Assembly (NCBI GenBank): GCA_963575645.1
Contig: OY754473.1
Span: forward strand, 1,302,001-1,366,000
Direction: 5' to 3'
Source of the DNA: Xanthostigma xanthostigma
Taxonomy: Eukaryota; Arthropoda; Insecta; Raphidioptera; Raphidiidae
DNA length: 64,000 bases
The translations under genes were made by a program, and so were the position numbers. Position 1 is the first letter of the stretch; the number at the start of each line of letters is the position of its first letter. The notes beneath the pieces were generated by a model. It had not been told where the DNA came from. It was given only the letters and a program-made list of their open reading frames with translations, and searched no databases. Of the stretch, positions 10,850-20,495 are shown one piece after another.

Positions 10850-11127
10850 ACACTAGCGGTCCCGCCCGATTTCACCCGAATGCAAAAGAACGAATGGGGG
10901 GAGGGGGTCGTGAGCACGCACGTTCATCTTCGTTTACCGGGATGAATGTTGTGTCCAAATTTCATGATGATCGGAGTTACCGTTCAAAAGTTTTTGTCGG
11001 ACGGACAAATTTTGAGATATTTTGCAACATTTTTCATTGATGCTCCGCTCCTATTGGTCGTAGCGTGATATTATATAGTCTGTAGCCTTCCTCGATAAAT
11101 TAACAAACAAACTCTTCAGCTTTACAT
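10850..11127 (-). mobile_element. R1 repeat, copy 2, without the SINE
   Basis: Runs from ACTAGCGGTCCCGCCC to AAACTCTTCAGCTTTACA on the minus-strand orientation of the family. At the point where copies 1, 3 and 4 hold the tRNA-Lys-type SINE, this copy reads straight through TTTTTGTCGGACGGAC, so it is the empty site. Confidence 0.75.
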
Positions 11128-11167
11128 ATTAGTAAAGATTTACAGTGTGGTAATGTTCTTATACTGA

Positions 11168-11290
11168 ACTAGCGGCCCGGTCCGGCTTCGCTCGAATTTG
11201 TAGATTGACACCGTTTTTTCGTCGACTTACGTTGCTAAAATTGATATCCACAAAAATGGCTCAACATTAAAATGGGTATAGTAATTGCTA
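11168..11290 (-). repeat. Retroelement-type tail fragment
   Basis: Starts ACTAGCGGCCCGGTCCGGC, the GC-rich motif that opens R1-like and RTE-like repeats in the minus orientation. The rest is not matched in the window. Confidence 0.4.
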
Positions 11291-11470
11291 TTCTTATATG
11301 GCCCATGCGGGGATCGAACCTGCAACCTTCGCGTTGTGAGCAGGATAATAATAATAATAATAATAATAATAAGCTTTTATTTTAAAAAACTGTAAAGTAC
11401 AGATGCTCTAACTAATTTATATGTGTCTTACAACGGTAAATAAGTAAGAATGAATTTTATGTATTTATTA
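11291..11470 (-). mobile_element. tRNA-derived SINE split by a (TTA)n-tailed insertion
   Basis: 11293-11345 is the T-arm half of a tRNA-like sequence on the minus strand, with box B GGTTCGATCCCC. The other half resumes near 11403 at GATGCTCTAACTAA, and the tail TTACAACGGTAAATAAGTAAG is shared with 57193-57220. Between the halves lie (ATA)n and a stretch whose reverse complement reads AATAAAAGC followed by (TTA)n, like the 3' end of a short 5'-truncated LINE. Confidence 0.6.
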
Positions 11471-11660
11471 AAATTTATTTATTTCTTTTATTATTTTCTT
11501 CTTTATTTTAATATTTTCTCGTATTGTCATTTAATTCTGAGTTACGTTAAAAATTTCAAGTCTCTATCTCATTAGGAAGTTAGTTTAAAATCAATTACAA
11601 AGTTCCGCCCGACATACACGAAAAGCAAGTTAATATAAACGTGGTAAAAATAGTTATCAT
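11471..11660. other. Unassigned AT-rich sequence
   Basis: Nothing recognised. Confidence 0.3.
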
Positions 11661-11661
11661 G

Positions 11662-11981
11662 TATAATACCCGCCACGCATCTAAAAGGTTCGGAAGCTAG
11701 TCACAAACAGCGTTGCAAAGGCACATTTTAGAGTCGTTGATACTCCCACCACCTCCCAGCTACCTGCACGGAACGTGCGCTCGTCGGTGATTGGCCATGA
11801 TCGCTCGTTGCCTTTGTCACTTTCCTGCTTTAAAGTACAGTCGAGTACGCTATTGTCAAGTTGTTATCGCTATGTTAGTTTTGTTGAGTTGCGAGTTTGT
11901 AGTTTTTCAACAGAATGTACAAGCGCAAGCCTGCATTCGCATCTAACTTCCGAGCCTTTTAGATTCGTGGGGCGTACTATA
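11662..11981. mobile_element. MITE I, copy 1
   Basis: TIRs of nearly 40 bp: GTATAATACCCGCCACG on the left and CGTGGGGCGTACTATAC on the right, with inner TTCGGAAG / CTTCCGAG. About 90 percent identical by eye to 28292-28618. No coding capacity; the open frame through it is a by-product. TA-rich termini leave the target duplication unclear. Confidence 0.75.
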
Positions 11982-12515
11982 CACCGCGCCATGAGACTGC
12001 CGCCAACGCGGCTCCGTTTAGGGCCCGTGGTGGGTACGAAACCCTAAACCAAGTGTCACAAAATAAAGTTTTACAAAAAATTACACTCAAACAGCTTCTC
12101 ATAAAGGCTAATTCCAAGCCAAAATTACGTTTTTAAATCAGACAGGCAGCGCCACTATTGACGGCACGGCACTTTTCAAAACAACGTCACTCATAATGGA
12201 AGATTATTAAAAACAGACTAAAATAGATCAAACTTTATAAAATAGCTCCGTTATGTGAGCTATATTATGTGCTGTAATGTAACCTGTTTAAGAACCCTCT
12301 GTCGACAGACATTCCTCAATTCTCTCTACAGTGTTTATGCAGTGGCGTTCGCTCGACGTCGCGACGCCCGTTAGAATGAACTGATATCACGGGACTAAAG
12401 AAAGCATCGCTAGAAAACGTGATTTGACAATGGTCTTAGATTGTGATCACTCATATTTCTCCATAAGAAGTGCATTGTAGAATGTTTACAAGTTTCACCT
12501 GTCTCGACGTCTGTC
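11982..12515. other. Low-copy sequence
   Basis: Moderately GC-rich around 11985-12045 and 12300-12380, not repeated in the window. No gene recognised. It may be host intron or intergenic sequence. Confidence 0.4.
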
Positions 12516-12519
12516 TGTC

Positions 12520-12900
12520 TGTATGTAATCAAATCTTGCAAGTTAAATTTGACCCACTTTCCGGTTTCCGATTAAGCTGAAATTTTGCACACGTATGTAG
12601 TTCCGATGACAATACAATGTTATAATTACTAACTGACCGTCCCGGCCTTCGCCCGGTTGAAAATCGTACTTTTACTACTTCCCGTTATCCGATGGAGTTG
12701 AAATTTGGCATACGTATGTAGTTAAGATAACAATACAATATTATAATAACTAACTGACCGTCCCGGCTTTCGTCCGGTTGCAAATCGCATTTTTAATAAA
12801 GCACACTAAAAACTTAAACATTAATAAATGATTTTTTTTTGAAAACAAGCTTTTATTAGTAATTCATAAAAAGAGCTAAAATGTTAAAAATAATTTTATT
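12520..12900 (+). repeat. Tandem repeat F, two units of 121 bp
   Basis: The block around TTGAAATTTTGCATACGTAT recurs at 12579 and 12700. Each unit ends in ACTGACCGTCCCGGC and CGCCCGGTTG-like sequence. The flanks match the array at 52325-52840: CAAATCTTGCAAGTT upstream and AAAGCACACTAAAAACTT downstream. The 52-kb copy has three units, so unit number varies between dispersed copies. A diverged single unit lies at 14435-14525. Confidence 0.75.
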
Positions 12901-13009
12901 TCATATATATTTTATTTTAATAGAATGATAGAACTTTAAATTGAAATAAACATTTAATTAAGTTAAAATTGAAGCCATTTTTTTTATTTAAAAGATAATT
13001 TTATGACAT

Positions 13010-13346
13010 TTAAGTTTTAAAAATAATTTTCGACATATTATGTCCTCCACGACAAGTTTTGAGGATCCGCATTCGATCAAACCAAATTTGGACCACTTTT
13101 TCGAGTAATTCAGGCCTTATTTCATCAATAACACGAGTTATGTTGGCTTCCAAAGCATCTATTGTTTCTGGTTTATCGGCATAAACCAATGACTTCACAT
13201 AACCTCAAAGATATACGGCAATTTTGCTTGTTTACGTAGCCATTCAACGAGAAATAAGGTTCATCACCAAACACAATTTTTCGAGAAAAAGGTGGATCAA
13301 CTTCAAGCTGTTCTAGGGCCCAATCAGCATAGAAACGACAAATGAC
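13010..13346 (-). pseudogene. Decayed mariner-type transposase
   Basis: The 62 codons at 13010-13198 encode a mariner-type C-terminus (KSLVYADKPETIDALEANI, CRGGH, IIFKT). Just upstream in another frame, 13205-13345 encodes VFGDEPYFSLNGYVNKQNCR, which holds the first catalytic Asp in the family's DE-x-F-x-LNGYVNKQNCR setting. About 110 residues that should separate them, including the second Asp and the last acidic residue, are missing, so this is an internally deleted IS630-Tc1-mariner relic. The 5' part is cut off by MITE D copy 2. No TIRs are recognised around it. Confidence 0.8.
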
Positions 13347-13893
13347 TCTATTGGGAGCTGGCTCCGTGCGCTCCGCTCACTAAAAAGAATCACTCAGAGG
13401 GAGCCGTTCAAAGGAGCGATATTAGACAGTACGCACTACACAAGAGTGCAGACTGCAGAGGTGTGAACTGTCATCATGCATGCTCAGGACAATACACACT
13501 CAGTTCTGAGCTCATTTTAATATGATTCTATTCTTATATTATTCGCATTTCGGATAAACTATAAAGTATAATAAAAGCTTTACAATAATAATGTTTATTG
13601 TTACAATATTATATCTTTGTCAACGACGTCAATGTGAATGGTTTAAGTTAAACAGTGTGTCATTCAACATTAAACGACTCAGTAAAGATAACTCCGTACG
13701 TGCAAAATTCACTAGTGCCTCTGTGGCCTGTGCTGTGTGCGCTCTGCAAATGTACGAATGCAACAATACAGAATAGCTCAGCACAGAGCAATGGCGCTCG
13801 AAGTGAGTCATTCACAAAAAAAGAGCGACTCGCTCCGCTCCGAGAAAGGAGTCGTTCATTATGAACGACTCGCTCAGTAGCGACACATCACTA
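13347..13893 (+). mobile_element. MITE D, copy 2, left end missing
   Basis: Picks up at GACTCTATTGGGAGCTGGC and runs to GCGACACATCACT. It lacks the AGTGATGTGTC start. The left junction abuts the mariner relic. Otherwise collinear with copy 1, including the inverted GAACGACTC segments near the right end. Confidence 0.75.
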
Positions 13894-14434
13894 CGCTGCA
13901 CACGAGGCTGGTTTTGAGGTTAGAATCACTGTTGGAACTTGTGCTCTGGCGCGCTGGCTACGAGGATGGAAATGACGTCACTGCGGGCTCGCGTGCGTGA
14001 TGACTCGATGGATGTCAAAATTATAGAAACGTGGCTATTTTCATCGCAACAATTAACTTTAAGTGTAAAGGCCCCAGACGCACGGCACTGGAGATGACAC
14101 ATTACCCGCCTTCTGTGATCTCTGTTTCCCTAGTCGGCCTCCGCCCCCAACCTCACCTCGCTTCACCGACTGCCGCCAATTTAGCCTCGAGATGTTTTAC
14201 AAAAGACACAACTGCTGTCCGTTTTGACGAAAATTGTTTCATTTTTATACAACAATGACTTTTGTCAATCTGATTCATTTGTGGAAGGTAGCGTTTGACA
14301 GAAAGAAAGCCCTTTCACTCTTGCAGGGTTCATTTATTTTCTTTAAACTTATACTTACACTCGCAACAAGACAAAATCGGTTATGTCGTATTTTCACAAA
14401 CTTTTATTAAACTACAGATGTTAGTCAGTTTGCG
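13894..14434. other. GC-rich low-copy segment
   Basis: Not repeated in the window and much less AT-rich than its surroundings, especially 13900-14200. An open frame of 75 codons at 14031-14258 exists but shows no recognisable domain. Candidates are host regulatory or untranslated sequence. Confidence 0.4.
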
Positions 14435-14527
14435 TGAAATCTTGCAAGTCGATTTGAATCACTGCTACTTGATCTGTTATTTTGAAATGTTGCATACTTA
14501 TGTAGTATCGATGACAATATTGTAACA

Positions 14528-14990
14528 TAAAATATTTTTAACAAAATAAAGTCGGTTTACGGACGATAGTTTTACGTGATAACGTCATTAAGAAACATTG
14601 AAATGCGTACAAGCCGACGCTTGGGCCGATCGTGCCTCTCTATCGCGTATACCGCGCTCTCGCTTGCACGCTCAGGCTCAGGCGGAACGTGACACTTTTT
14701 CGTGCGTGCAGCCGGTGTTTCATCAATTTATTATTATTTCGTCAAAATTGAACCGACTTAAAAAAATGCACTAAAAAGTAAAAAATAATTGCGTATTGAA
14801 ATGTTTTGGAGTCGGTGTCACATCGGAATTCGAAAGTAGCAGTTTAAATCTTACATGTCTCTAGTTCTCGGAATAGATTTCATTTTGGCTGACACCGACT
14901 CCAAAACATTTCAATACGCAATTATGTTTTACTTTTTAGTGCATTTTTTGAAGTCGGTTCAATTTTTTTGTTAAAAATATTTTATTTTTT
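14528..14990. mobile_element. Palindromic MITE with an A-run element in its left arm
   Basis: The right arm (14884-14985) in reverse complement reads AAAATATTTTTAACAAAAAA, then ATTGAACCGACTTC and onward to GTATTGAAATGTTTTGGAG. The left arm has the same bases at 14528-14545 and 14745-14815, separated by the A-run element at 14546-14745. The outer motif AAGTCGGTTCAATTTTT is a familiar lepidopteran repeat. Confidence 0.75.
14546..14745 (+). mobile_element. A-run element, copy 1
   Basis: Contains GTCGGTTTACGGACGATAG, TTTTACGTGATAACGTC, CTTTTTCGTGCGTGCAGCC and the end TTTCGTCAAAA. The first ~12 bases of the family (TTGGTTGTCTG) are lost. It sits exactly in an A-run of the host palindrome, as shown by the intact opposite arm. 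No coding capacity. Confidence 0.75.
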
Positions 14991-14999
14991 CTTTTTAGT

Positions 15000-15237
15000 G
15001 TTAATCTAACACTAAAAATCGGTGCCTTTGAAATTTGAGTTTCCCTCGATTTCTCCGGATTCCACCATCAGATCCTGACATGGTTCCGATGGGACCACCT
15101 CGGAAGTGCACTCTTTCGAATAAAAAAAAAAATTTCAAAATCGGTCCATAATTGACGGAGAAATCGGTGAACATACATAAAAAAAACAAAATTTATACAG
15201 ACGAACATAGAACCTCCTCCTTTTTTGAAGTCGGTTA
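15000..15237. repeat. Lepidopteran repeat ending GAAGTCGGTTAAAAA
   Basis: The stretch through TCGGAAGTGCACTC and CCTCCTCCTTTTTTGAAG is a very common lepidopteran repeat. It is the best single clue to the order. No protein can be read from it. Confidence 0.65.
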
Positions 15238-15239
15238 AA

Positions 15240-15523
15240 AACTGTTGTGGTTTGTGGTGGAAATAATTTATTTACAATAATAAACCTTTAACAAAACAGT
15301 TAAACACACAAATCAAAGCGTACTTCTTTAACAACAGTAATAATAACATTAACAGAAATAAAATAACGACAGTTCTAAATAATAAAATAAAAGACTAAGT
15401 AACAGAGAATATAGTCACTAAATTATGTACACAAAATATTTACAACACACAAACACAACAAAGTTTATCTAGTACACTTATTCACACTATTATTTACAAA
15501 AAGTAATTTAAACCAAATGCAAT
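15240..15523. other. G-poor tract, second occurrence
   Basis: Strongly G-depleted on the plus strand from about 15255, with repeated TTTACAA and ACAACACACAAACACAAC sequence. Comparable to 7165-7535. It resumes after the inserted elements at about 16110. Confidence 0.35.
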
Positions 15524-15536
15524 ACATTTCACTTAC

Positions 15537-16096
15537 AAATCTTTGATTAACGTCTGAATACAACTCTTCAAATAAATAAAATTATAGAGCAGTTTTTTTC
15601 AGACTATATATTGACAAAAAAATAATATAAAATTATAAATCAACATTTCACTAGATGACGTTTCGATCCGGATTTGGATCTTCTTCAGAAATAATCTAAA
15701 AAATATAAAAATTAATTAGTATATCTACTTATAGTATATATTAATATATCTACTTATATACTCCTACCCTAGCACTGACTTAAGGCAAGTTGAGTAGGAA
15801 AATTCCGTAATTTTAGATTTATAATTTGTTTTGTTTTGTAACATTTGTGTGGGAATAAAATTTATTATTATTTATTTATATATATTTCATATTTTCTAAT
15901 AATTCAAACTCCATTCTATTAGAAAATATAAGTAGATATACTAATTAATTTTTATATTTTTTAGATTATTTCTGAAGAAGATCCAAATCCGGATCGAAAC
16001 GTCATCTAGTGAAATATTGATTTATATAATTTTATTATATTTTTTTGTCAATATATAGTCTGAAAAAAATTGGTCGATAATTTTATTTATTTGGAA
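15537..16096. mobile_element. Palindromic retroelement with hammerhead-like cores and 13-bp target duplication
   Basis: Flanked by a perfect 13-bp direct repeat ACATTTCACTTAC (15524-15536, 16097-16109). Inverted arms (about 15590-15735 and 15915-16075) each contain CTGAAGA, a GATCC/GGATC stem, then GAAACGTC; the plus-strand copy has CTGAAGA at 15972-15978 and GAAA at 15996-15999. This matches the two conserved boxes of a hammerhead ribozyme. The loop holds CCTACCCTAGCACTG, AAGTTGAGTAGGAAAA and AATAAAATTTATTATT, which resemble a LINE 3' tail also present at 62110-62215. Variable-length target duplications of this kind point to target-primed reverse transcription; hammerheads are known in Penelope-like retroelements. 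Confidence 0.65.
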
Positions 16097-16123
16097 ACAT
16101 TTCACTTACGTTGTTGCTAAATA

Positions 16124-16500
16124 ATAATAATGCGTTTAACGTCCGTTTCTCGACCTTATATCATAACAGACGCCATTCGCACCGTTACTATTTTCCATCT
16201 ATCACACTTCCCGTTATATTCTACATTTTTTTGAACTTTCACTTAATTAATAGCAATGGGCGAATTTTAGGGTATTAGGCAAATTTTGAGCATAGGAGTT
16301 TGACAGGTAATCGGCCATGGCCTTGAATGAGGAACCATGTCGATATACATCTCAACAAGATGGCCGATACAGAACTTACCGCTTTTCGGCGAGAGGCAGC
16401 AGAAAAAGTCCCAGCCACATCTGCCCCCGCCGGGATTCGAACCCGGCACCTTCTGTATACAAGTCAAGTGCTCTCACCACTACGCCACCCCGATCGCTTA
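16124..16500 (-). mobile_element. tRNA-derived SINE with 14-bp target duplication
   Basis: Bounded by GTTGTTGCTAAATA at 16110-16123 and 16501-16514. On the minus strand the head (16497 to about 16430) has a box A-like GGCGTAGTGGTGAG and a perfect box B GGTTCGAATCCC. The body includes CAGGTAATCGGCCATGGCC and the 3' end finishes in TTATTAT. A related copy is at 46673-46919. The ATT-rich tail suggests mobilisation by a LINE with a (TTA)n end. Confidence 0.8.
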
Positions 16501-16514
16501 GTTGTTGCTAAATA

Positions 16515-16911
16515 GAGACACTGATATTGTATTTTTTCAGTCAGTAAACAAAAGGAAAAAAAAGAGTCCATAGATTAAATGGCGGCGATTAGTGGGAAGA
16601 AGTGAGGTTATTTTTTCTCATTTGTCCGTTTCATTTTATCGTCCGGCCAGTCTATTAAGAAACAAGTGAGAGCGGCGTCACGTGTTTGTAATGTTGGTAC
16701 GACTGTCTTCATTAAGCAGAATTGCCATCAGTAACAATATAAGGTCCTAAATCCTGCCATAATGAGTTCGCAATTCGATTCTCTCCGCAAATAAACGGGC
16801 TCTTCTTTACCGACAGCCAACCGGCGTACAGAAAACAAAACAAACCGACAAATCAGTATATCTATAATGTCGCAATAGACAAAGCGGGACGAATTAAAAA
16901 ACATATATTGT
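16515..16911. other. Low-copy sequence
   Basis: Moderate GC content, no match elsewhere in the window. Possible host sequence. Confidence 0.35.
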
Positions 16912-17633
16912 ACTAGCGGTCACGCCCGGTTTCACCCGGGTGCAAAAGAACGAATGGGGAAGGAAGGGACATGAGTACGCACATTCATCTTAGTTTACCG
17001 AGATGAATGTTGTGTCCAAACTTCATAATGATCGGACCGTTCAAAAGTTTTTGTCGTTAGAAAACAGTATTTATACTTTTTTTAAGTAATAAATTTCTTT
17101 TAATATAATAAATATTTAATTGAAAACACTGTAGGAAATTTTTTTTTTATGTAGGTACCTACCTATAGTTTTAACAGTTTTCAAATGACCTATTAATTTG
17201 ATTTATTTAATTTTAATTAGTCGTAAAAAATTCTAAAAAATTGAAATGTAAGCCTTAGAAGAAAGCAATGTAGAAAATTAAAAAAATAAAAATATATTCG
17301 CCGACGTGGGGCTTGAACCCAAGACCCTGGCATTAAGAGTCTTACGCTCTACCGACTGAGCTATCCGGGCTTGTGAACGTCACGCGTTAATATTGCAATA
17401 TTTAGTTTCACCTGATAATATTTGTCGGACGGACTAATTTTGAAATACATCTTGCAACATTTTTTATTGATGTTCCGCTCCAACTGGTCGTAGCGTGATA
17501 ATTATATAGCCTATAGCCTTCCTCGATAAATGGGCTATCCAACAAAAAAAACATTTTTCAATTCGAACCAGTAGTTTCTGAGATTAGCGCGTTCAATCAA
17601 ACAAACAAACAAACTCTTCAGCAATTAGTATAG
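16912..17633 (-). mobile_element. R1 repeat, copy 3, with the tRNA-Lys SINE
   Basis: Minus orientation from CTAGCGGTCACGCCCGG to CTCTTCAGCAATTAGTATAG. Interrupted at TTTGTCG (17050-17056) by a 371-bp insertion that ends with the same TTTGTCG (17421-17427), giving a 7-bp target duplication relative to the empty copy at 10.98 kb. Confidence 0.8.
17057..17427 (-). mobile_element. tRNA-Lys-derived SINE (cleanest copy)
   Basis: The head at 17301-17372 on the minus strand reads GCCCGGATAGCTCAGTCGG, has anticodon loop CTCTTAA and box B GGTTCAAGCCC. The anticodon stem has mismatches and the acceptor does not close, so it is a retroposed tRNA-Lys relative. The body is AT-rich, 250 bp, ending at the 7-bp duplication TTTGTCG. 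The conserved sequence on the other side of the head (TATTGCAATATTAACGCG in reverse) is present in all three copies. Confidence 0.7.
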
Positions 17634-17870
17634 ATTATAGACGTCCGACAACTAAAAAGGCATATGTCTCGGCACACACAACCGAAATAAAACTTCTATC
17701 GGTATAATTGATTCTAAATTGTAGAAATTGTTACAATTTTTTAAAATTTAGATTATAGACGTCCGACAACTAAAAAAGGCAAATGTCTCGGTACACACAA
17801 CCGAAATTAACTCAAATCGGTATAATTGATTCTAATTGTAGAAATTGTTACAATTTTTTAAAATTCGCGT
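17634..17870. repeat. 118-bp tandem duplication
   Basis: The block starting GACGTCCGACAACTAAAAA occurs at 17640 and again at 17758, with more than 90 percent identity through CGGTATAATTGATTCTAA and GTTACAATTTTTTAAAAT. Confidence 0.85.
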
Positions 17871-18394
17871 CACTAATTTTTGTGACTCAAAAAAGTCACC
17901 AATTTTTGTCACACATTTCGTTTCATCTATCTAGTTCTGTTCAGCTTTTCACTTTTCAAATCGTCGACGCAGTGCCACCTAAGAAGTTTTATTTATTAAA
18001 AAAAATCTAGCAATCAGTGTTCGTAAAAGTCACAGGCTTAGCCCTGCTTCGTTCAGTTCAAAGGCAAGCGTATGCACTGCAACACGTCGAGCTAGAAACA
18101 GACACGGCGAATAGGGCGCTAACGAAGGTCTAATTTAGCACTGTACACATACGGGCAACGCGTGCCGCCACCGCCAACACCGCCTCCCCCCCTCCTCCTC
18201 GCTCGTTTGTTGCCCCGCAGCACACGCCGGGCTATCAGTACTAATGAATTGCCCGCATTACGCGGTTTAGTCCGGACTCCGGTCCTCTCCGTGTCTCTGG
18301 AATGTTTTACAGAACCGTATCAGAATCATATCTTGAGTTAAATTTTCTGAAATGCTACGATCAATGTTCAATGCTTATAATAATAAGTATTTTC
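17871..18394. other. Low-copy sequence with GC-rich island
   Basis: 18040-18310 is GC-rich with a C-rich run near 18185-18200 and no match in the window. It lacks a coding frame. Together with similar islands at 13.9, 21.75, 23.45, 36.75, 49.3 and 58.6 kb it is a candidate for host regulatory sequence. Confidence 0.4.
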
Positions 18395-18600
18395 TCTCGT
18401 TTTTAGGATTCCGTACTTCAAAAGGAAAAAAGGATCCCTTATAGGATCACTTTGTTGTCCGTCTGTCTGTCTGTCAAGACTCTTGGGAATCAAAACCTAT
18501 AGGGTACTTCCCATTGACCTAGAATCATGGGCAAGAAGCAATGTCTTATAGCACAAGTAAAGGAACAAATGCGGAAACAGTAAATTTGTAGTTAGGTACA
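18395..18600 (+). repeat. Retroelement-type 3' fragment (GATTCCGTACTTC)
   Basis: TTTTTAGGATTCCGTACTTC followed by AAAAGGAAAAA, GGATCACTTTGTTGTC and a (GTCT)n run is a widespread insect interspersed repeat pattern that I recognise. No protein frame. Confidence 0.5.
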
Positions 18601-18612
18601 TATAAAAAAAAT

Positions 18613-18825
18613 TGGTTGTCTGTAAAGTCGGTATACGGACGATAGTTTTACGTGATAACGTATTCTGTAATACATAACCTAAATTTTAGTAGCTGTCAAA
18701 CTTGGGCCGAAGCATACTGCGCTCTCGCTTGCACGCACAGGGTCAGGCGGAACGTTAGGAACGTTACACTTTTTCGTGCGTGCAGCTGGTGATTCATCAA
18801 TTTATAAGACGTTATCACGTCAAAA
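18613..18825 (+). mobile_element. A-run element, copy 2
   Basis: Starts TTGGTTGTCTGTAAAG after an A-run and ends TTATCACGTCAAAAAA. It contains the shared ACGGACGATAGTTTTACG, GCGCTCTCGCTTGCACGC and CTTTTTCGTGCGTGCAGC blocks. Internally deleted compared with the ~1-kb copies at 20.5 and 32.2 kb. Confidence 0.75.
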
Positions 18826-19120
18826 AATAATGTTTTTAAACCCCAACAACATACACAGTAATAGTTCTAATACAAAACAAGCGTCCGCTACCGGTGCGTT
18901 TATACAGCACAATATGAGAACTCTCGCATACAACACGGTACGACAACTAGGCTATCAGATATAGCCACGAGTTGTAATACAGTTCATAGTCCATCTGAAC
19001 TTATTGCAATAATTACACGCTTAGTTGGCAAACTGACTGCGACGTTTGTCGATGTATGGGGGCAACAGTGGGAAAAATCTTCGATAGGTACTCGATTCCC
19101 GTGATGGACGAACGATTTAC
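18826..19120. other. Unassigned sequence
   Basis: No match within the window; nothing recognised. Confidence 0.35.
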
Positions 19121-19209
19121 ATATAGTCCAGGAGGCAGTGAATTTTTTTTGTACTTATTTTCCCAGTCGGTGAATATGAAATAGTTTCTTCGGATGGTGA
19201 CACAAAACG

Positions 19210-19870
19210 ACAATTTGTGAGTCTGGCTAAAATTTTCGAATAGGTTCACCAGATTAAAAAAAGACAAGTCCACTTATTTTCTCAGTCATAAATATTCGAC
19301 ATTAATTAAATGGAAATAACAGTCTGGCACAACCCAAGTGGAGGAAAGTCAGTCTGACTGAAAATTTGCGGATGCAAAAATTTGACCGATTTTTGAAATC
19401 TGTAACCCTTACTTTTCCATGCTTAAAATTTAACGTATCATTTGATACTATCATAAACTATAATCACAAGTAAGTCTGGCTGATTTACGAAATTGGCAAA
19501 TGAGTCTGGCGGCATCTTGAAAATAGTAAAAATTACAAAATTTTTGTTCTTATTTTCCCGGATTTGAAAATTTGTCACATGATAAATAATACTATAATTT
19601 CATAGAAAATACACGTCTAGCTGTCATTTACAATCACGAAAGCCCCGCCAGATTCACAAGTTAAATGAGCGCGCCTGACGAGCATTGGACGAGTCTGGCA
19701 AGGGGTGTTCCAAATTAGCCAGACTATATTTGCAGCTGTAATTATAATATAAACTATCATCTGACAAATTTTTAGGACTGCGAAAATAATCGCAATGGTT
19801 CTGATTATTTTTTTCCAATTTTTTACCTGCCAGACATACTACCCATACTCACAGATTAGCCAAACTATTT
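19210..19870. repeat. Segment dense in AGTCTGGC motifs
   Basis: The octamer AGTCTGGC, or a one-base variant or its complement GCCAGACT, occurs about a dozen times in 650 bp (for example near 19221, 19322, 19472, 19502, 19692, 19722 and 19840) with irregular spacing. This looks like a cluster of binding sites or a degenerate array rather than a plain tandem repeat. Confidence 0.55.
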
Positions 19871-19872
19871 TT

Positions 19873-20480
19873 GAAACAAAACTTCTTTACGCACGCTTGA
19901 CTTGGGGAGTAAGCTGGTAAATGCTTGACGAAATCTTTTACGGAAGTGTGATCAGGCGAGACGAACGGAAGTTGAGAAGGTGATATAAGTTAGTGAAGAT
20001 AGAAAGAGGATGACAAATACTTCGCTGGCTAGTGGCGCCATCAGCTGGCCGAAACAAATACTTCACTGGCTAGTGGCGCCATCAGGTGGCCGAAAATATA
20101 AGCAGTACTAACAATAGAATGACACATACTTTACTTGCCAGTGGCGCTATCGGGTGACAGAAATAAGTTTTGTAAACCTACTTAATTTTGCAGAGCTAAA
20201 TAATATTTCATAAAGATTTACGCTTAAAATCCAACGAGGGCTAAGTAATTGCAATGTATTATACTTTTGTTTTCATTATCTTTATGTTTATATTTCTTTC
20301 TTCTTACTGTTCATTTCGTTCTTGAAGAATTTTATAAATTAATATTTTATTCAATACATTAAATATTCTACGTTTAAAGTGAATAAAATTGTAAATTCAT
20401 GTTAAAATTTATATTTTGTGAATTTTCGGGTGTTAATAATAACAAATTATGGCAGGAAGAAGTTTTACTTTAGTTGCGTG
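19873..20480 (-). mobile_element. Family C element, copy 1
   Basis: Begins AAAACTTCTTTACGCACGC and ends GGCAGGAAGAAGTTTTAC; collinear, in reverse, with 53706-54262. Here a 42-bp unit containing TACTTCGCTGGCTAGTGGC is tandemly repeated (20012 and 20054) with a diverged third copy near 20128; the 53-kb copy has fewer units. No transposase. Confidence 0.65.
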
Positions 20481-20495
20481 GTCTAAAGCACACTC

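Noticed and set aside
14031-14258. 75-codon frame in GC-rich DNA
   Set aside because: No similarity to known proteins that I can recognise; treated as low-copy non-coding sequence.
17301-17372. Functional tRNA-Lys gene
   Set aside because: Acceptor ends do not pair and the anticodon stem has several mismatches; the flanking DNA is identical in three dispersed copies, so it is a SINE.
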